A stretch of DNA of 9,083 nucleotides from JAFCCL01 sp041645325 (lineage in GTDB: Archaea; Iainarchaeota; Iainarchaeia; Iainarchaeales; GCA-2688035): the NCBI GenBank assembly GCA_041645325.1, contig JBAZQI010000039.1, positions 1-9,083 on the forward strand, read 5' to 3'. The notes under the pieces were generated by a model. The model did not search any database. It had not been told where the DNA came from and saw only the letters and a list, made by a program, of their open reading frames with translations. Within the stretch, counting starts at the first letter, position 1; each line of letters begins with the position of its first letter. Position numbers and translations under genes: made by a program. Positions 1 through 6,703 of this stretch are shown here, one piece after another.

Positions 1-1
1 G

Positions 2-688
2 TATTTCAGGGAAGCCGGGTTTTCAAGGGCTGTTGTTGGCCTGAGCGGCGGCATTGACAGCACTTTGGTTGCTTTCATTCTGGCTGATGCTTTGGGGAAA
101 GACTATGTTACGGCGTTGCTTTTGCCTGACAGCAGCGTGAACAACAGCACTGACCATTTGGATGCGCTTGAGGTTGCAAAGTCGCTTGGAATTGCTTTTG
201 AGGAGATTTCGATTGACAGGATTGTTGGGGCAATTGAGGATAGCGTGAAGTGGGAGCAGAGCAGCATGGCGGGGATGAATGCAAGGGCAAGGGCCAGAAT
301 GGTTCTTTTGTATGATTTTGCAAACAGCAGGCATGCCCTTGTCGCCGGAACAAGCAATAAGAGCGAATTGATGCTTGGCTATTTCACAAAGCATGGGGAT
401 GGCGCTGCCGATTTTCTCCCGCTGGCAAACCTGTTCAAGGCTGATGTTTTTGCTTTGGCGCAATTCAGGGGTCTGCCCGGAAAGATTGTTGAAAAGGCGC
501 CAAGCAGCGGTCTTGCCGTTGGAATCACTGACGAGGCTGAGCTTGGCGCGCCCTATGCGCAAATTGACCCTGTGCTGAAGGAAATTGAAAATGGCAGGAG
601 TAGTGCCTGGCTTAGGAAGAGGTTTGATGCCCTGCTTGTTGGGCGCGTGCTTGAAAGGATGAAGGCAAACGCGCACAAGCTGCGTTGA
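2..688 (+). CDS. nadE: NAD+ synthase (ammonia-type domain), 5'-truncated by window edge
   Basis: This enzyme makes NAD+ from nicotinate adenine dinucleotide, ATP and ammonia in the cytoplasm. The reading frame is already open at base 2, so the true start lies upstream; 228 residues are visible and perhaps 20-30 are missing judging from family length. The P-loop pyrophosphatase motif SGGIDST is at visible residues 15-21 (about nt 44-64). The later family block GTSNKSELMLGYFTKHGDGAADFLPL is complete and is followed by the usual K-V-LA-GLP segment. The usual W-GQTDE stretch reads AVGITDE here, a divergence but not an obvious loss. No glutaminase domain is visible, though one could sit upstream. 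The stop is 4-10 bases before nadC, and nadD follows, so this looks like one NAD operon. Family assignment is firm. Confidence 0.95.
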   Translation, partial: YFREAGFSRAVVGLSGGIDSTLVAFILADALGKDYVTALLLPDSSVNNSTDHLDALEVAKSLGIAFEEISIDRIVGAIEDSVKWEQSSMAGMNARARARMVLLYDFANSRHALVAGTSNKSELMLGYFTKHGDGAADFLPLANLFKADVFALAQFRGLPGKIVEKAPSSGLAVGITDEAELGAPYAQIDPVLKEIENGRSSAWLRKRFDALLVGRVLERMKANAHKLR

Positions 689-698
689 GTGGTTGATT

Positions 699-1607
699 AT
701 GGTGAAAGCTGAAAAGGGCGCGTGTTTTTGCCCAAAAAACAGGCCTGGTTTTCGGGCGGATGCCGCTTGTTGCCCTGAATGCGGGCTGGATGCTGCAATG
801 AAAAAAAAGCTGCTTGCCATTTTGAAGGATGATATTGGCGTGGGTGATGTGACCGGTGATTTGCTTTTGCCTGAAAAGTGCAGTGCCTCCGTTGTTGTGA
901 AAGAGGATTGCATTGTTGCCGGCCTGGAGGAGGCCGTGTTTCTGTTCAGGAGCCAGGGGGTGGAGGCAACCCCGTTGCTTAAAGACGGCTGTGCTGCAAA
1001 GAAGGGCTCTCCTGTTTTGTCATTGGCTGGCTTGAACAGGAAAATTCTTGCCGTTGAGAGGACAGCCCTGAATGTTTTGGGCAGGATGAGCGGGATTGCG
1101 GCAACCTGCGCTGTGGCCAAGGGGATTGCCGGTGGCGGGGTAATGATTGCGCTTACGAGGAAGACAATGCCCGGCTTTAACCTGTTTGAAAAAAAGGCTG
1201 CGTGCCTTGCCGGCGTTTGGCCTCACAGGATTAATCTGAACAGCTTTGTTTTGCTGAAGGACAATCATCTGCCGTTTTTTGGTTCTGCGTTTGAAGCCGT
1301 TGCTGCTGCGAGAAAAAAGCATGGGAAGAAAATGCTGGTTGAAGTTGAGGTTGAAACAATGCAGCAGGCTTTTGATGCTGCAAGGGCAAAGCCTGACATA
1401 ATCATGCTGGACAATTTTTCGGCAAAGCACGCAAGGATTGCCGTGAAAAGGCTCAGGCCTTTTTTTGGCGGAAAAATAGAGCTGAGCGGCGGAATAACTT
1501 TGGGGAATTTGAGGCGTTATGCCATGGCAAAGCCGGACATAATTTCAATGGGCTGCCTGACCCATTCAACAGGGTGGCGTGATTTCAGCCTGAGGATTGA
1601 AAAGTGA
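699..1607 (+). CDS. nadC: Quinolinate phosphoribosyltransferase (nicotinate-nucleotide pyrophosphorylase) with Cys-rich N-terminal extension
   Basis: Converts quinolinate and PRPP to nicotinate mononucleotide, CO2 and pyrophosphate. From the ATG at 699 the protein has 302 residues. Family landmarks appear in order: DIGVGDVT (45-52), ERTALNVLGRMSGIA (120-134), TRKTMPG (153-159), HR (176-177), KDNH (187-190), VEVEVE (214-219), MLDN (236-239), SGGIT (263-267) and GCLTHS (285-290). The glycine run that usually precedes the HR pair reads AGV here. About 33 residues precede the normal family start and hold five cysteines (residues 9, 11, 24, 25, 28). Start choices are TTG 693, ATG 699 (preferred: GGTTGAT lies just upstream, right after the nadE stop) and ATG 798, which would remove the Cys-rich part and give a standard-length NadC. 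The stop overlaps the next gene in a GTGA junction if nadD starts at 1604. Confidence 0.94.
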   Translation: MVKAEKGACFCPKNRPGFRADAACCPECGLDAAMKKKLLAILKDDIGVGDVTGDLLLPEKCSASVVVKEDCIVAGLEEAVFLFRSQGVEATPLLKDGCAAKKGSPVLSLAGLNRKILAVERTALNVLGRMSGIAATCAVAKGIAGGGVMIALTRKTMPGFNLFEKKAACLAGVWPHRINLNSFVLLKDNHLPFFGSAFEAVAAARKKHGKKMLVEVEVETMQQAFDAARAKPDIIMLDNFSAKHARIAVKRLRPFFGGKIELSGGITLGNLRRYAMAKPDIISMGCLTHSTGWRDFSLRIEK

Positions 1608-2182
1608 TTTTTGTGAAAATAGCGCTTTTTGGCGGTTCTTTTGACCCGGTGCATTTTGGCCACCTGAATGCTGCAAAAGAGGTGCTGCTGCAGCGCATTG
1701 TGCAAAGCGTGTGGTTCATTCCGGTGCAAAACCATGCTTTCAAGGAAAGCGGGGGCATGGCTGGTTTCGGGCACAGGAAAAGGATGGTTGAATTGGCAAT
1801 AGCCGGCTGCAAGGGCATTAAGGCAATTGATTTGGATGAAAACCCGACTTACACGATTGACACAATCCTGAAAGCAAAGAAGCTTTTTCCAGGCAACCGG
1901 TATTTCTGGTTAATGGGGACAAACCTTGTAAAGGAATTCTCCGGCTGGAAGCGGCCGGAAAGTATTTTGCGGGAAGCAAAGCTGATTCTTTTTCCTGTTC
2001 CCGGAAGCGAGCGCTGCAAAAGCACTCTTGTTGATTCAAGCGGCCCAATAAGGGTTAATGCAAAGGCAATTGACCTGAGCAGTACCAGGGTCAGGGAAAT
2101 GCTTTCAAAAGGGCAGCGGCCCCAGGGCATTGTTTCAGACAGGGTTTTGGATTACATTAAAAAACATGGTTTGTATAAATAA
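1604..2182 (+). CDS. nadD: Nicotinate-nucleotide adenylyltransferase, bacterial NadD type
   Basis: Adenylates nicotinate mononucleotide to nicotinate adenine dinucleotide, the step between NadC and NadE. Numbered from the internal GTG at 1613 (189 aa), the nucleotidyltransferase signature GGSFDPVHFGH is at residues 7-17, NPTYTIDT at 77-84, a GWKRPESIL segment at 111-119, and the C-terminal LSSTRVRE (equivalent to the family ISSTxIR) at 155-162. This is the NadD layout; archaea usually have the shorter NadM with a GRFQPFHxGH signature. Two GTG starts are possible: 1604 overlaps the nadC TGA, while 1613 gives the typical N-terminus MKIALFGG and has GTGAT a few bases upstream. Position order nadE-nadC-nadD supports one transcript and the nicotinate (not nicotinamide) mononucleotide substrate. 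Assignment is strong; exact start is open. Confidence 0.92.
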   Translation: MIFVKIALFGGSFDPVHFGHLNAAKEVLLQRIVQSVWFIPVQNHAFKESGGMAGFGHRKRMVELAIAGCKGIKAIDLDENPTYTIDTILKAKKLFPGNRYFWLMGTNLVKEFSGWKRPESILREAKLILFPVPGSERCKSTLVDSSGPIRVNAKAIDLSSTRVREMLSKGQRPQGIVSDRVLDYIKKHGLYK

Positions 2183-2190
2183 AATTGTGC

Positions 2191-2505
2191 ATGCGCTTGG
2201 CAGAATCGTTTGTTATCGGGGTTCGGCGATTGCTTTGCCGGATTCCAAAGGGAAAAGTAACAACATACAAGGCAATTGCGATTGCATTGGGAAAGCCGAA
2301 TGCGGCAAGGGCTGTGGGAAACGCCTGCAATCGGAATCCAAGCGCGCCAAAAGTGCCTTGCCATCGCGTTGTGAAAAGCGATGGCGGAATAGGCGGCTAT
2401 GCAAAGGGCGTGAAAAGGAAAATTGCGTTGCTTGAAGGCGAGGGCGTTAAAATCAAGGGCGGCAAAATAATGCGTTTCAAAGAACTCCTTTTTGCTTTTA
2501 AATGA
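2191..2505 (+). CDS. ogt: Methylated-DNA--protein-cysteine methyltransferase (Ogt/MGMT, catalytic domain only)
   Basis: Repairs O6-alkylguanine in DNA by moving the alkyl group to its own cysteine, a one-use reaction. The protein has only 104 residues: the C-terminal catalytic domain without the variable N-terminal domain of longer relatives. Visible elements are the DNA-binding helix region IPKGKVTTYKAIAIALG (18-34), the conserved Asn within AVGNACNRNP (41-50), the active site PCHRVV with acceptor Cys57, and the GGIGGYAKGVKRK-LLEGEG tail carrying the expected glutamate. All catalytic residues are present, so an alkyltransferase-like (ATL) protein lacking the cysteine is excluded. ATG 2191 is preferred; TTG 2185 is in frame just upstream. 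It begins 8 bases after nadD and probably shares its transcript; no functional link to NAD synthesis is evident. A T-rich stretch follows the stop. Confidence 0.92.
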   Translation: MRLAESFVIGVRRLLCRIPKGKVTTYKAIAIALGKPNAARAVGNACNRNPSAPKVPCHRVVKSDGGIGGYAKGVKRKIALLEGEGVKIKGGKIMRFKELLFAFK

Positions 2506-2527
2506 CCTTTTTTCCGGGTTCTTTTTC
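2506..2527 (+). terminator. T-rich putative archaeal transcription terminator after ogt
   Basis: Directly after the ogt stop the plus strand has a six-T run and then a five-T run separated by CCGGG, with no strong hairpin. Oligo-T tracts are sufficient for termination in many archaea. It sits at the boundary between the NAD/repair cluster and purL. Inference from composition and position only. Confidence 0.35.
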
Positions 2528-2530
2528 TGA

Positions 2531-2568
2531 AAAACCCTTTTAATCCTTTTCCCGCCAAATTAGGGTAT
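2531..2568 (+). promoter_or_regulatory. Possible archaeal promoter of the purL-purQ operon
   Basis: The 63-base gap between ogt and purL holds an A-rich, BRE-like stretch (2530-2534) followed by CTTTTAAT at 2537-2544, a weak TATA-like box. A start site about 25 bases downstream would fall at or just before the purL ATG (2569), giving a nearly leaderless message; only a weak AGGGT lies immediately before the ATG. The TATA match is poor, so this is tentative. Confidence 0.3.
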
Positions 2569-5559
2569 ATGGTTTTTTCCCTTAGCAGGATAGAGGTTTC
2601 TTTTGAGGATGATGCGAGGGCCAAAACCGCAAAAAAAGTAGTTGAAAGGGCGGGATTTGCAAAAATAAAAGGGGTTTTCCTCAACGATGTTTACACTGTT
2701 TCCTCGCCTTTTTCTGAAAAAGAGCTTGTGCAGTGCGCTGATTTGCTTCACAATCCTGTCACGCAGCGCTTTTCCATTGGAAAGCCTCTTGCACTGGCGG
2801 AGTTTGACTGGGCAATAGAAATCGGCTTTTTGCCGGGCGTTACTGACAATGTGGGCAAAACTGCTGCTGAAACTCTCGGCGATTTTTTTGGCGCAAAGGC
2901 AAAAGGGCTTGAAGTTTTCAGTTCACGGCTTTTTTTCCTGCAGGGTGGCTTTTCAGAGGTCGAAGCAAAGCAGATTGCACTGCTTTTTGCAAACCCCCTG
3001 ATTCAAAGGGTAAGCGTGAAAAGCAGGCAAAGGTTTTTGCAGGACAACGGAATGGATGTCATTGCACCGCGCGTCAACCTGCAAGATGAGCCAAAGGCAG
3101 GCGAGGTAAACCTTGAGGTTTCCGAGGAAGAGCTTGCAAGGATTGGCAGGCAGGGCATTCTTGACCATGTTGATGAAAAGGGCAATGAGGTCAGGAGAGG
3201 GCCGCTTGCCCTGGACCTTGCGTCAATCTCGGCAATAAGGTCTTATTTCAGGAAACAAAAGCGCAATCCGACGGACATTGAGCTTGAAAGCATTGCGCAG
3301 ACCTGGAGCGAGCACTGCAAGCACACTATTTTTGCCGCAGAGCTTGACGAAATAAAAAACGGCTTGTTCAGGGAAAAAATCAGGGCTGCGACCGAAAAGG
3401 TGAGGAAGGCCAGGGGCGCACGTGACAATTGCGTTTCGGTTTTTGTCGACAATTCCGGCGCAATTGGCTTTGGCAAGGGCTTCGTGGTTTCCGACAAGGT
3501 TGAAACCCATAACAGCCCAAGCGCCCTTGACCCGTTTGGCGGCGCGATAACAGGCATAGTGGGCGTGAACAGGGATACCATTGGCTTTGGCATGGCGGCA
3601 AAGCCTGTTGTAAACAGGTATGGCTTTTGCTTTGCAGACCCAAAGGACCTGACGTTTTTGTACAGGGCAAAGGGAAAGAAAAATCCGATTCTGCCGCCGG
3701 AAAGGGTGATGCTCGGCGTCATAGACGGCATCAACGTAGGGGGCAATTGCTCAGGCATTCCCACGCCGATTGGCTTTATGTATTTTGACGAAAGGTACAA
3801 GGGAAAGCCGCTGGTTTTTGCAGGCACAGTTGGGCTGATGCCAAGGATAGTCTGCGGCAAAAACGGGTGTGAAAAAAAGGCAATGCCAGGCGATGCCATT
3901 GTGATGGCTGGCGGCAGGGTTGGCCTTGACGGAATTCACGGTGCGACCTTTTCCTCGGAGGCGCTTTCTTCCGGCTCCCCTGCAACTGCCGTGCAGATTG
4001 GCGACCCTATAACGCAGAAAAAAATGTCGGATGCGATTGTCAAGGAGGCAAGGGACCTTGGGCTGTACAGCAGCATTACCGACAACGGGGCCGGCGGATT
4101 GAGCTGTTCTGTTGCCGAAATGGCAAAAGAATGCGGCGGCTGCATTGTTGACCTTGAAAAGGTTCCTTTGAAGTATCCCGGGCTTTCGCCCTGGGAAATC
4201 TGGGTTTCCGAAAGCCAGGAGCGCATGACCCTTGCTGTTCCAAGGGAAAACGTTTCCGAGTTCATTGATTTGATGGCAAGGCGCGGCGTTGAGGCTGCCA
4301 CAATAGGCGAGTTCAACGATTCCGGGAGATGCGTTGTGAACTTCAAAGGCAGGAAGATAATGGACATTGAAATGGATTTTTTGCACAACGGCCTTCCCAG
4401 GAAAACGCTTTCCTCAAGGATGGCAAAGAGCGCCCTGAAAGCGCCTTCGTTCAGAAGAAATGAGATTCTTTCAAATGATTTGCTTGAAATGCTTTCAAGG
4501 CTGAACATTTGCAGCAGGGAGTTTGTTTCAGCGCAGTATGACCACGAGGTCCAGGGAAGCAGTGTGCTGAAGCCGTTGCAGGGCAGGGGCAGGGTTAATG
4601 CCGAGGCTGGCGTTGCAAGGCCGTTGCTTGAAAGCGAAAAAGGCGTTGCGCTGTCGCATGCGCTTTATCCCGGCTATGGTGACATTGACTGCTATTGGAT
4701 GGCGGCCTGCGCAATTGACTCCGCAATAAAGAACCTTGTGGCCGTCGGCGCAAAGCCCGATGGCATTGTGCTGCTTGACAATTTTTGCTGGTGCTCAAGC
4801 GATGAGCCTGAAAGGCTTTGGCAGCTGAAAAGGGCGGCGCAGGCATGCTATGATTTTGCGGTTGCATTCGGCACGCCTTTCATTTCCGGAAAGGACAGCA
4901 TGTTCAACGACTTCAAGGGCTTTGATGCGGAAGGCAATGCCGTAAAGGTTTCAGTGCCCCCGACCCTTTTGGTTTCTTCCCTCGCGGTTGTGGATAATGT
5001 CACGAACTGCGTTTCGATGGATGCCAAGGCCGAGGGCGACCTTATGTACGTGCTTGGCAGCACGATGTGCGAGCTTGGGGCATCCGAATATTACAGGATG
5101 AAAGCAGGGAAATCCGGCAAGAGCGCAATTCTCGGGCAGGTTCCAAATGTTGATGCGGCAAAGGCTTTTGGGCTTTACAATGCGCTTTCCGCTGCCATTG
5201 AAAACGGCCTTGTTGCCTCAGCCCAGCCAGTCGGCTTGGGCGGCCTTGGCGTTGCAATCGCAAAAAAGTGCATTGCCGGAAGGCTTGGCGCAAAAATCGA
5301 GCTTGCAAAGGTTCCATGCGTCGGAATTGATTCCGATGATTCGCTTTTGTTCAGCGAAAGCCAAAGCAGGTTTGTTGTTACAGTTGCGCCTGAAAACAAA
5401 ATCGCGTTTGAGAGGGCAATGGAGGGCAACAGGTTTGCCTGTGTGGGCACAATCGGCGGTGGCAGGATTGAGGTGCAGGGCCTGAAGGGCAACACCGTTG
5501 TTTCGCTTTCCATTTCCGAGGCCGAAGAAGCCTACAAAAAAACCCTGAGGGGATACTGA
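2569..5559 (+). CDS. purL: Phosphoribosylformylglycinamidine synthase, PurS-PurL fusion
   Basis: Catalyses the ATP-dependent amidation of FGAR to FGAM in purine synthesis, using ammonia delivered by PurQ. The 996-residue protein is longer than ordinary small PurL (roughly 720-770 aa) and shorter than the one-piece enzyme with its glutaminase (about 1300). Residues 5-75 and 82-155 form two PurS-like modules; the second shows FLPGVTDNVGKTAAETLG, the typical PurS signature. A linker (about 183-235) leads to the PurL body: the WSEHCKH active-site segment at 246-252, ETHNSPSALDPFGGA at 312-326, GDAIVMAGGRVGLDGIHGA at 441-459, SITDNGAGGLS at 502-512, then the second half with GYGDIDCY (702-709) and GKDSM (774-778). 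No glutaminase domain is present; the adjacent purQ supplies it. No frameshift or missing key block was seen. The stop shares its A with the ATG of a 13-codon frame. Confidence 0.97.
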   Translation: MVFSLSRIEVSFEDDARAKTAKKVVERAGFAKIKGVFLNDVYTVSSPFSEKELVQCADLLHNPVTQRFSIGKPLALAEFDWAIEIGFLPGVTDNVGKTAAETLGDFFGAKAKGLEVFSSRLFFLQGGFSEVEAKQIALLFANPLIQRVSVKSRQRFLQDNGMDVIAPRVNLQDEPKAGEVNLEVSEEELARIGRQGILDHVDEKGNEVRRGPLALDLASISAIRSYFRKQKRNPTDIELESIAQTWSEHCKHTIFAAELDEIKNGLFREKIRAATEKVRKARGARDNCVSVFVDNSGAIGFGKGFVVSDKVETHNSPSALDPFGGAITGIVGVNRDTIGFGMAAKPVVNRYGFCFADPKDLTFLYRAKGKKNPILPPERVMLGVIDGINVGGNCSGIPTPIGFMYFDERYKGKPLVFAGTVGLMPRIVCGKNGCEKKAMPGDAIVMAGGRVGLDGIHGATFSSEALSSGSPATAVQIGDPITQKKMSDAIVKEARDLGLYSSITDNGAGGLSCSVAEMAKECGGCIVDLEKVPLKYPGLSPWEIWVSESQERMTLAVPRENVSEFIDLMARRGVEAATIGEFNDSGRCVVNFKGRKIMDIEMDFLHNGLPRKTLSSRMAKSALKAPSFRRNEILSNDLLEMLSRLNICSREFVSAQYDHEVQGSSVLKPLQGRGRVNAEAGVARPLLESEKGVALSHALYPGYGDIDCYWMAACAIDSAIKNLVAVGAKPDGIVLLDNFCWCSSDEPERLWQLKRAAQACYDFAVAFGTPFISGKDSMFNDFKGFDAEGNAVKVSVPPTLLVSSLAVVDNVTNCVSMDAKAEGDLMYVLGSTMCELGASEYYRMKAGKSGKSAILGQVPNVDAAKAFGLYNALSAAIENGLVASAQPVGLGGLGVAIAKKCIAGRLGAKIELAKVPCVGIDSDDSLLFSESQSRFVVTVAPENKIAFERAMEGNRFACVGTIGGGRIEVQGLKGNTVVSLSISEAEEAYKKTLRGY

Positions 5560-5600
5560 TGGTTTTGGCGTTGAATGGCTGTGCTGGGGATGCTTGCTGA
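5559..5600 (+). other. 13-codon mini-frame linked by TGATG overlaps to purL and purQ
   Basis: An ATG overlapping the purL stop (TGATG at 5557-5561) opens a frame of 13 codons, MVLALNGCAGDAC, whose TGA stop at 5598-5600 overlaps the purQ ATG in a second TGATG. Both junctions read CTGATGGTT (5556-5564 and 5597-5605), a 9-base direct repeat 41 bases apart. It may act as a translational relay between the two subunits, or be the footprint of a small duplication or insertion in what was once a direct purL/purQ overlap. The peptide itself resembles nothing recognised. Confidence 0.3.
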
Positions 5601-6400
5601 TGGTTAAGGCAATTCTTTTGACGGGATATGGCATTAACTGCGAGGAAGAAACGGCTTTTGCTTTCGGCAGGGCCGGCGCAGAAACAGAGATTGTTCACGT
5701 AAATGACCTTATTGCCGAGCCGAAAAGGCTTTTGGACGCGCAGATTCTTGTTTTTCCCGGCGGTTTTTCCTACGGTGATGACACTGGCTCAGGTAATGCT
5801 CTTGCAAACAAGATCAGGAACAATTTGTGGGATGGGCTTGCAGGCTTTATCGAGGCTGAAAAGCTTGTTCTCGGAATCTGCAATGGCTTCCAGGTGATTA
5901 CAAACCTTGGCATTTTGCCTGGCATTGAAGGCGGGAAGCCTGCGAGAAAGGTTGCATTGGGCCACAATGATTCCGCGAGGTATGAATGCAGGTGGGTTTA
6001 TCTGAAAGGCTTTTCAAAAAAATGCGTTTTCACAAAAGGGATTGACGCCATTAGGGTGCCTGTTGCGCACGGCGAAGGCAAGTTCACGGCAAGCAAGGAA
6101 ACATTGGAAGAACTGAACAATGCCGGCCAGGTGGTGTTCCGCTATGCAAAGCCTGATGGAAGCGCGGCAAATTGCGAGTTTCCATTCAATCCAAACGGTT
6201 CAGCCGAGGACATTGCAGGCATCTGTGACAAAAGCGGCAGGATTTTTGGAATGATGCCGCACCCGGAGAGGAACATTTTTTTCACCCAGCAGGATGATTG
6301 GACTCTTCAGAAGGAAATGCTGAAAAGAGCGGGAAAAAAGCTTCCTGAGGAAAGCGAAGGAATGAAAATTTTCAGGAACGCGGTCGAATACTTCAGGTAA
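5600..6400 (+). CDS. purQ: Phosphoribosylformylglycinamidine synthase, glutaminase subunit PurQ
   Basis: Class I glutamine amidotransferase that hydrolyses glutamine and passes ammonia to PurL. The protein has 266 residues. Visible: the N-terminal GYGINCEEETAFAFGRAGAE, FPGGFSYGDD at 52-61, the nucleophile elbow LGICNGFQ with Cys94, HGEGKF in the middle, and MMPHPERN supplying the catalytic pair His221 and Glu223. All triad residues are intact. It is somewhat longer than the roughly 225-residue Bacillus form, as is common in other lineages. ATG 5600 is chosen because it overlaps the stop of the mini-frame and begins the conserved MVKAILLTG; TTG 5594 is in frame upstream. With the PurS modules fused onto PurL, this gene completes the FGAM synthase complex. 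It is the last gene of the operon. Confidence 0.97.
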   Translation: MVKAILLTGYGINCEEETAFAFGRAGAETEIVHVNDLIAEPKRLLDAQILVFPGGFSYGDDTGSGNALANKIRNNLWDGLAGFIEAEKLVLGICNGFQVITNLGILPGIEGGKPARKVALGHNDSARYECRWVYLKGFSKKCVFTKGIDAIRVPVAHGEGKFTASKETLEELNNAGQVVFRYAKPDGSAANCEFPFNPNGSAEDIAGICDKSGRIFGMMPHPERNIFFTQQDDWTLQKEMLKRAGKKLPEESEGMKIFRNAVEYFR

Positions 6401-6487
6401 ATGCATTCCATAAGAATAAACGGCAGGAACAAAAAAGCTTTTTATGCGGCCAGAAACTTCTTTTATAAAGAAAACGGCTTTTATTAA
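6401..6487 (+). CDS. Doubtful 28-residue ORF directly after purQ
   Basis: An ATG abuts the purQ TAA (TAAATG) and opens a 28-codon frame, MHSIRINGRNKKAFYAARNF followed by FYKENGFY. It is basic and rich in aromatic residues, and its codons look like those of the purine genes. No family is recognised. It contains the palindrome AAAAAGCTTTTT (6432-6443) and ends in a T tract, so the stretch may simply be the 3' untranslated region and terminator of purQ, or the start of a gene lost by deletion. Weak support. Confidence 0.15.
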   Translation: MHSIRINGRNKKAFYAARNFFYKENGFY

Positions 6488-6499
6488 GTTTTTTTCTTC
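6432..6499 (+). terminator. Putative terminator region downstream of purQ
   Basis: The segment has a perfect palindrome AAAAAGCTTTTT (6432-6443), an imperfect palindrome around CTTTTATAAAG (about 6460-6475), and a T-rich tail with an uninterrupted run of seven T (6489-6495) followed by CTTC. Several oligo-T tracts within 100 bases of the last operon gene fit archaeal termination. No single hairpin dominates. Confidence 0.4.
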
Positions 6500-6524
6500 A
6501 ATACAAAAACCCGGGCAATTTTGA

Positions 6525-6640
6525 AAAAAAACTAGTGGCAATCTTGGTCGTGCTGTTGATATTCTCAGAGAGCAAGGCATCACTCAAAAAAAATTAAGAG
6601 AATATCAGATGCATTTCTATTGTGAACTAATTTCTGTTAG
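6525..6640 (+). pseudogene. Possible gene remnant in the convergent spacer
   Basis: After a TGA at 6522-6524 the plus strand is open to a TGA at 6768-6770. Its first part reads like ordinary protein, with the stretch NLGRAVDILREQGITQKKLR and then EYQMHFYCEL, but there is no start codon before the ATG at 6609. Only about 35 codons look protein-like; beyond about 6640 the frame runs into the terminator-like hairpin and then antisense to the minus-strand gene, giving a leucine/valine-rich string of low credibility. It could be an internal piece of a helical protein left by a deletion, or chance. No family is recognised. The rest of 6401-6700 holds only the terminator-like elements and two doubtful 28-codon frames. 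Confidence 0.2.
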
Positions 6641-6703
6641 GAACTCTGAAAATGGGTTTGTCCGAAAACCTGGACTGAAGCCCAGCTTTTCCTCTCGGGT
6701 CAT
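6617..6703 (-). CDS. Doubtful 28-residue ORF overlapping the end of the repeat-protein gene
   Basis: On the minus strand the stop of the upstream repeat-protein gene overlaps an ATG in an ATGA junction (6700-6703), the spacing seen in real translationally coupled genes. The frame runs 28 codons, MTREEKLGFSPGFRTNPFSE then FLTEISSQ, to a TAG at 6617-6619. It resembles nothing known and contains the hairpin proposed as the terminator of the upstream gene, which argues against it being a real gene. Confidence 0.15.
   Translation of the reverse strand: MTREEKLGFSPGFRTNPFSEFLTEISSQ
6665..6690 (-). terminator. Hairpin, putative terminator of the minus-strand repeat-protein gene
   Basis: The segment is an imperfect palindrome: AAAA at 6665-6668 pairs with TTTT at 6687-6690, CTGG (6670-6673) with CCAG (6682-6685), and CT with AG near the centre, with two mismatches. 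On the minus strand it reads as a short stem ending in TTTT, 10-35 bases past the stop of the repeat-protein gene. Its symmetry means it could act for plus-strand transcripts too. The loop is tight, so only the outer pairs would form in RNA. Confidence 0.35.

Noticed and set aside
23..1120. 365-codon open frame on the minus strand antisense to nadE and nadC
   Set aside because: Both plus-strand genes are unmistakable with conserved motifs; the antisense translation has no recognisable domain and is a by-product of codon bias.
2174..2190. TATAAATAAA as a promoter for the alkyltransferase gene
   Set aside because: It lies only 8-17 bases from the ATG, too close for a TATA box, and overlaps the end of nadD; co-transcription is simpler.
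3243..4508. Long minus-strand open frames (190-218 codons) inside purL
   Set aside because: They lie wholly antisense to conserved PurL motifs, have low-complexity Ser/Pro-rich translations and no plausible start signals.
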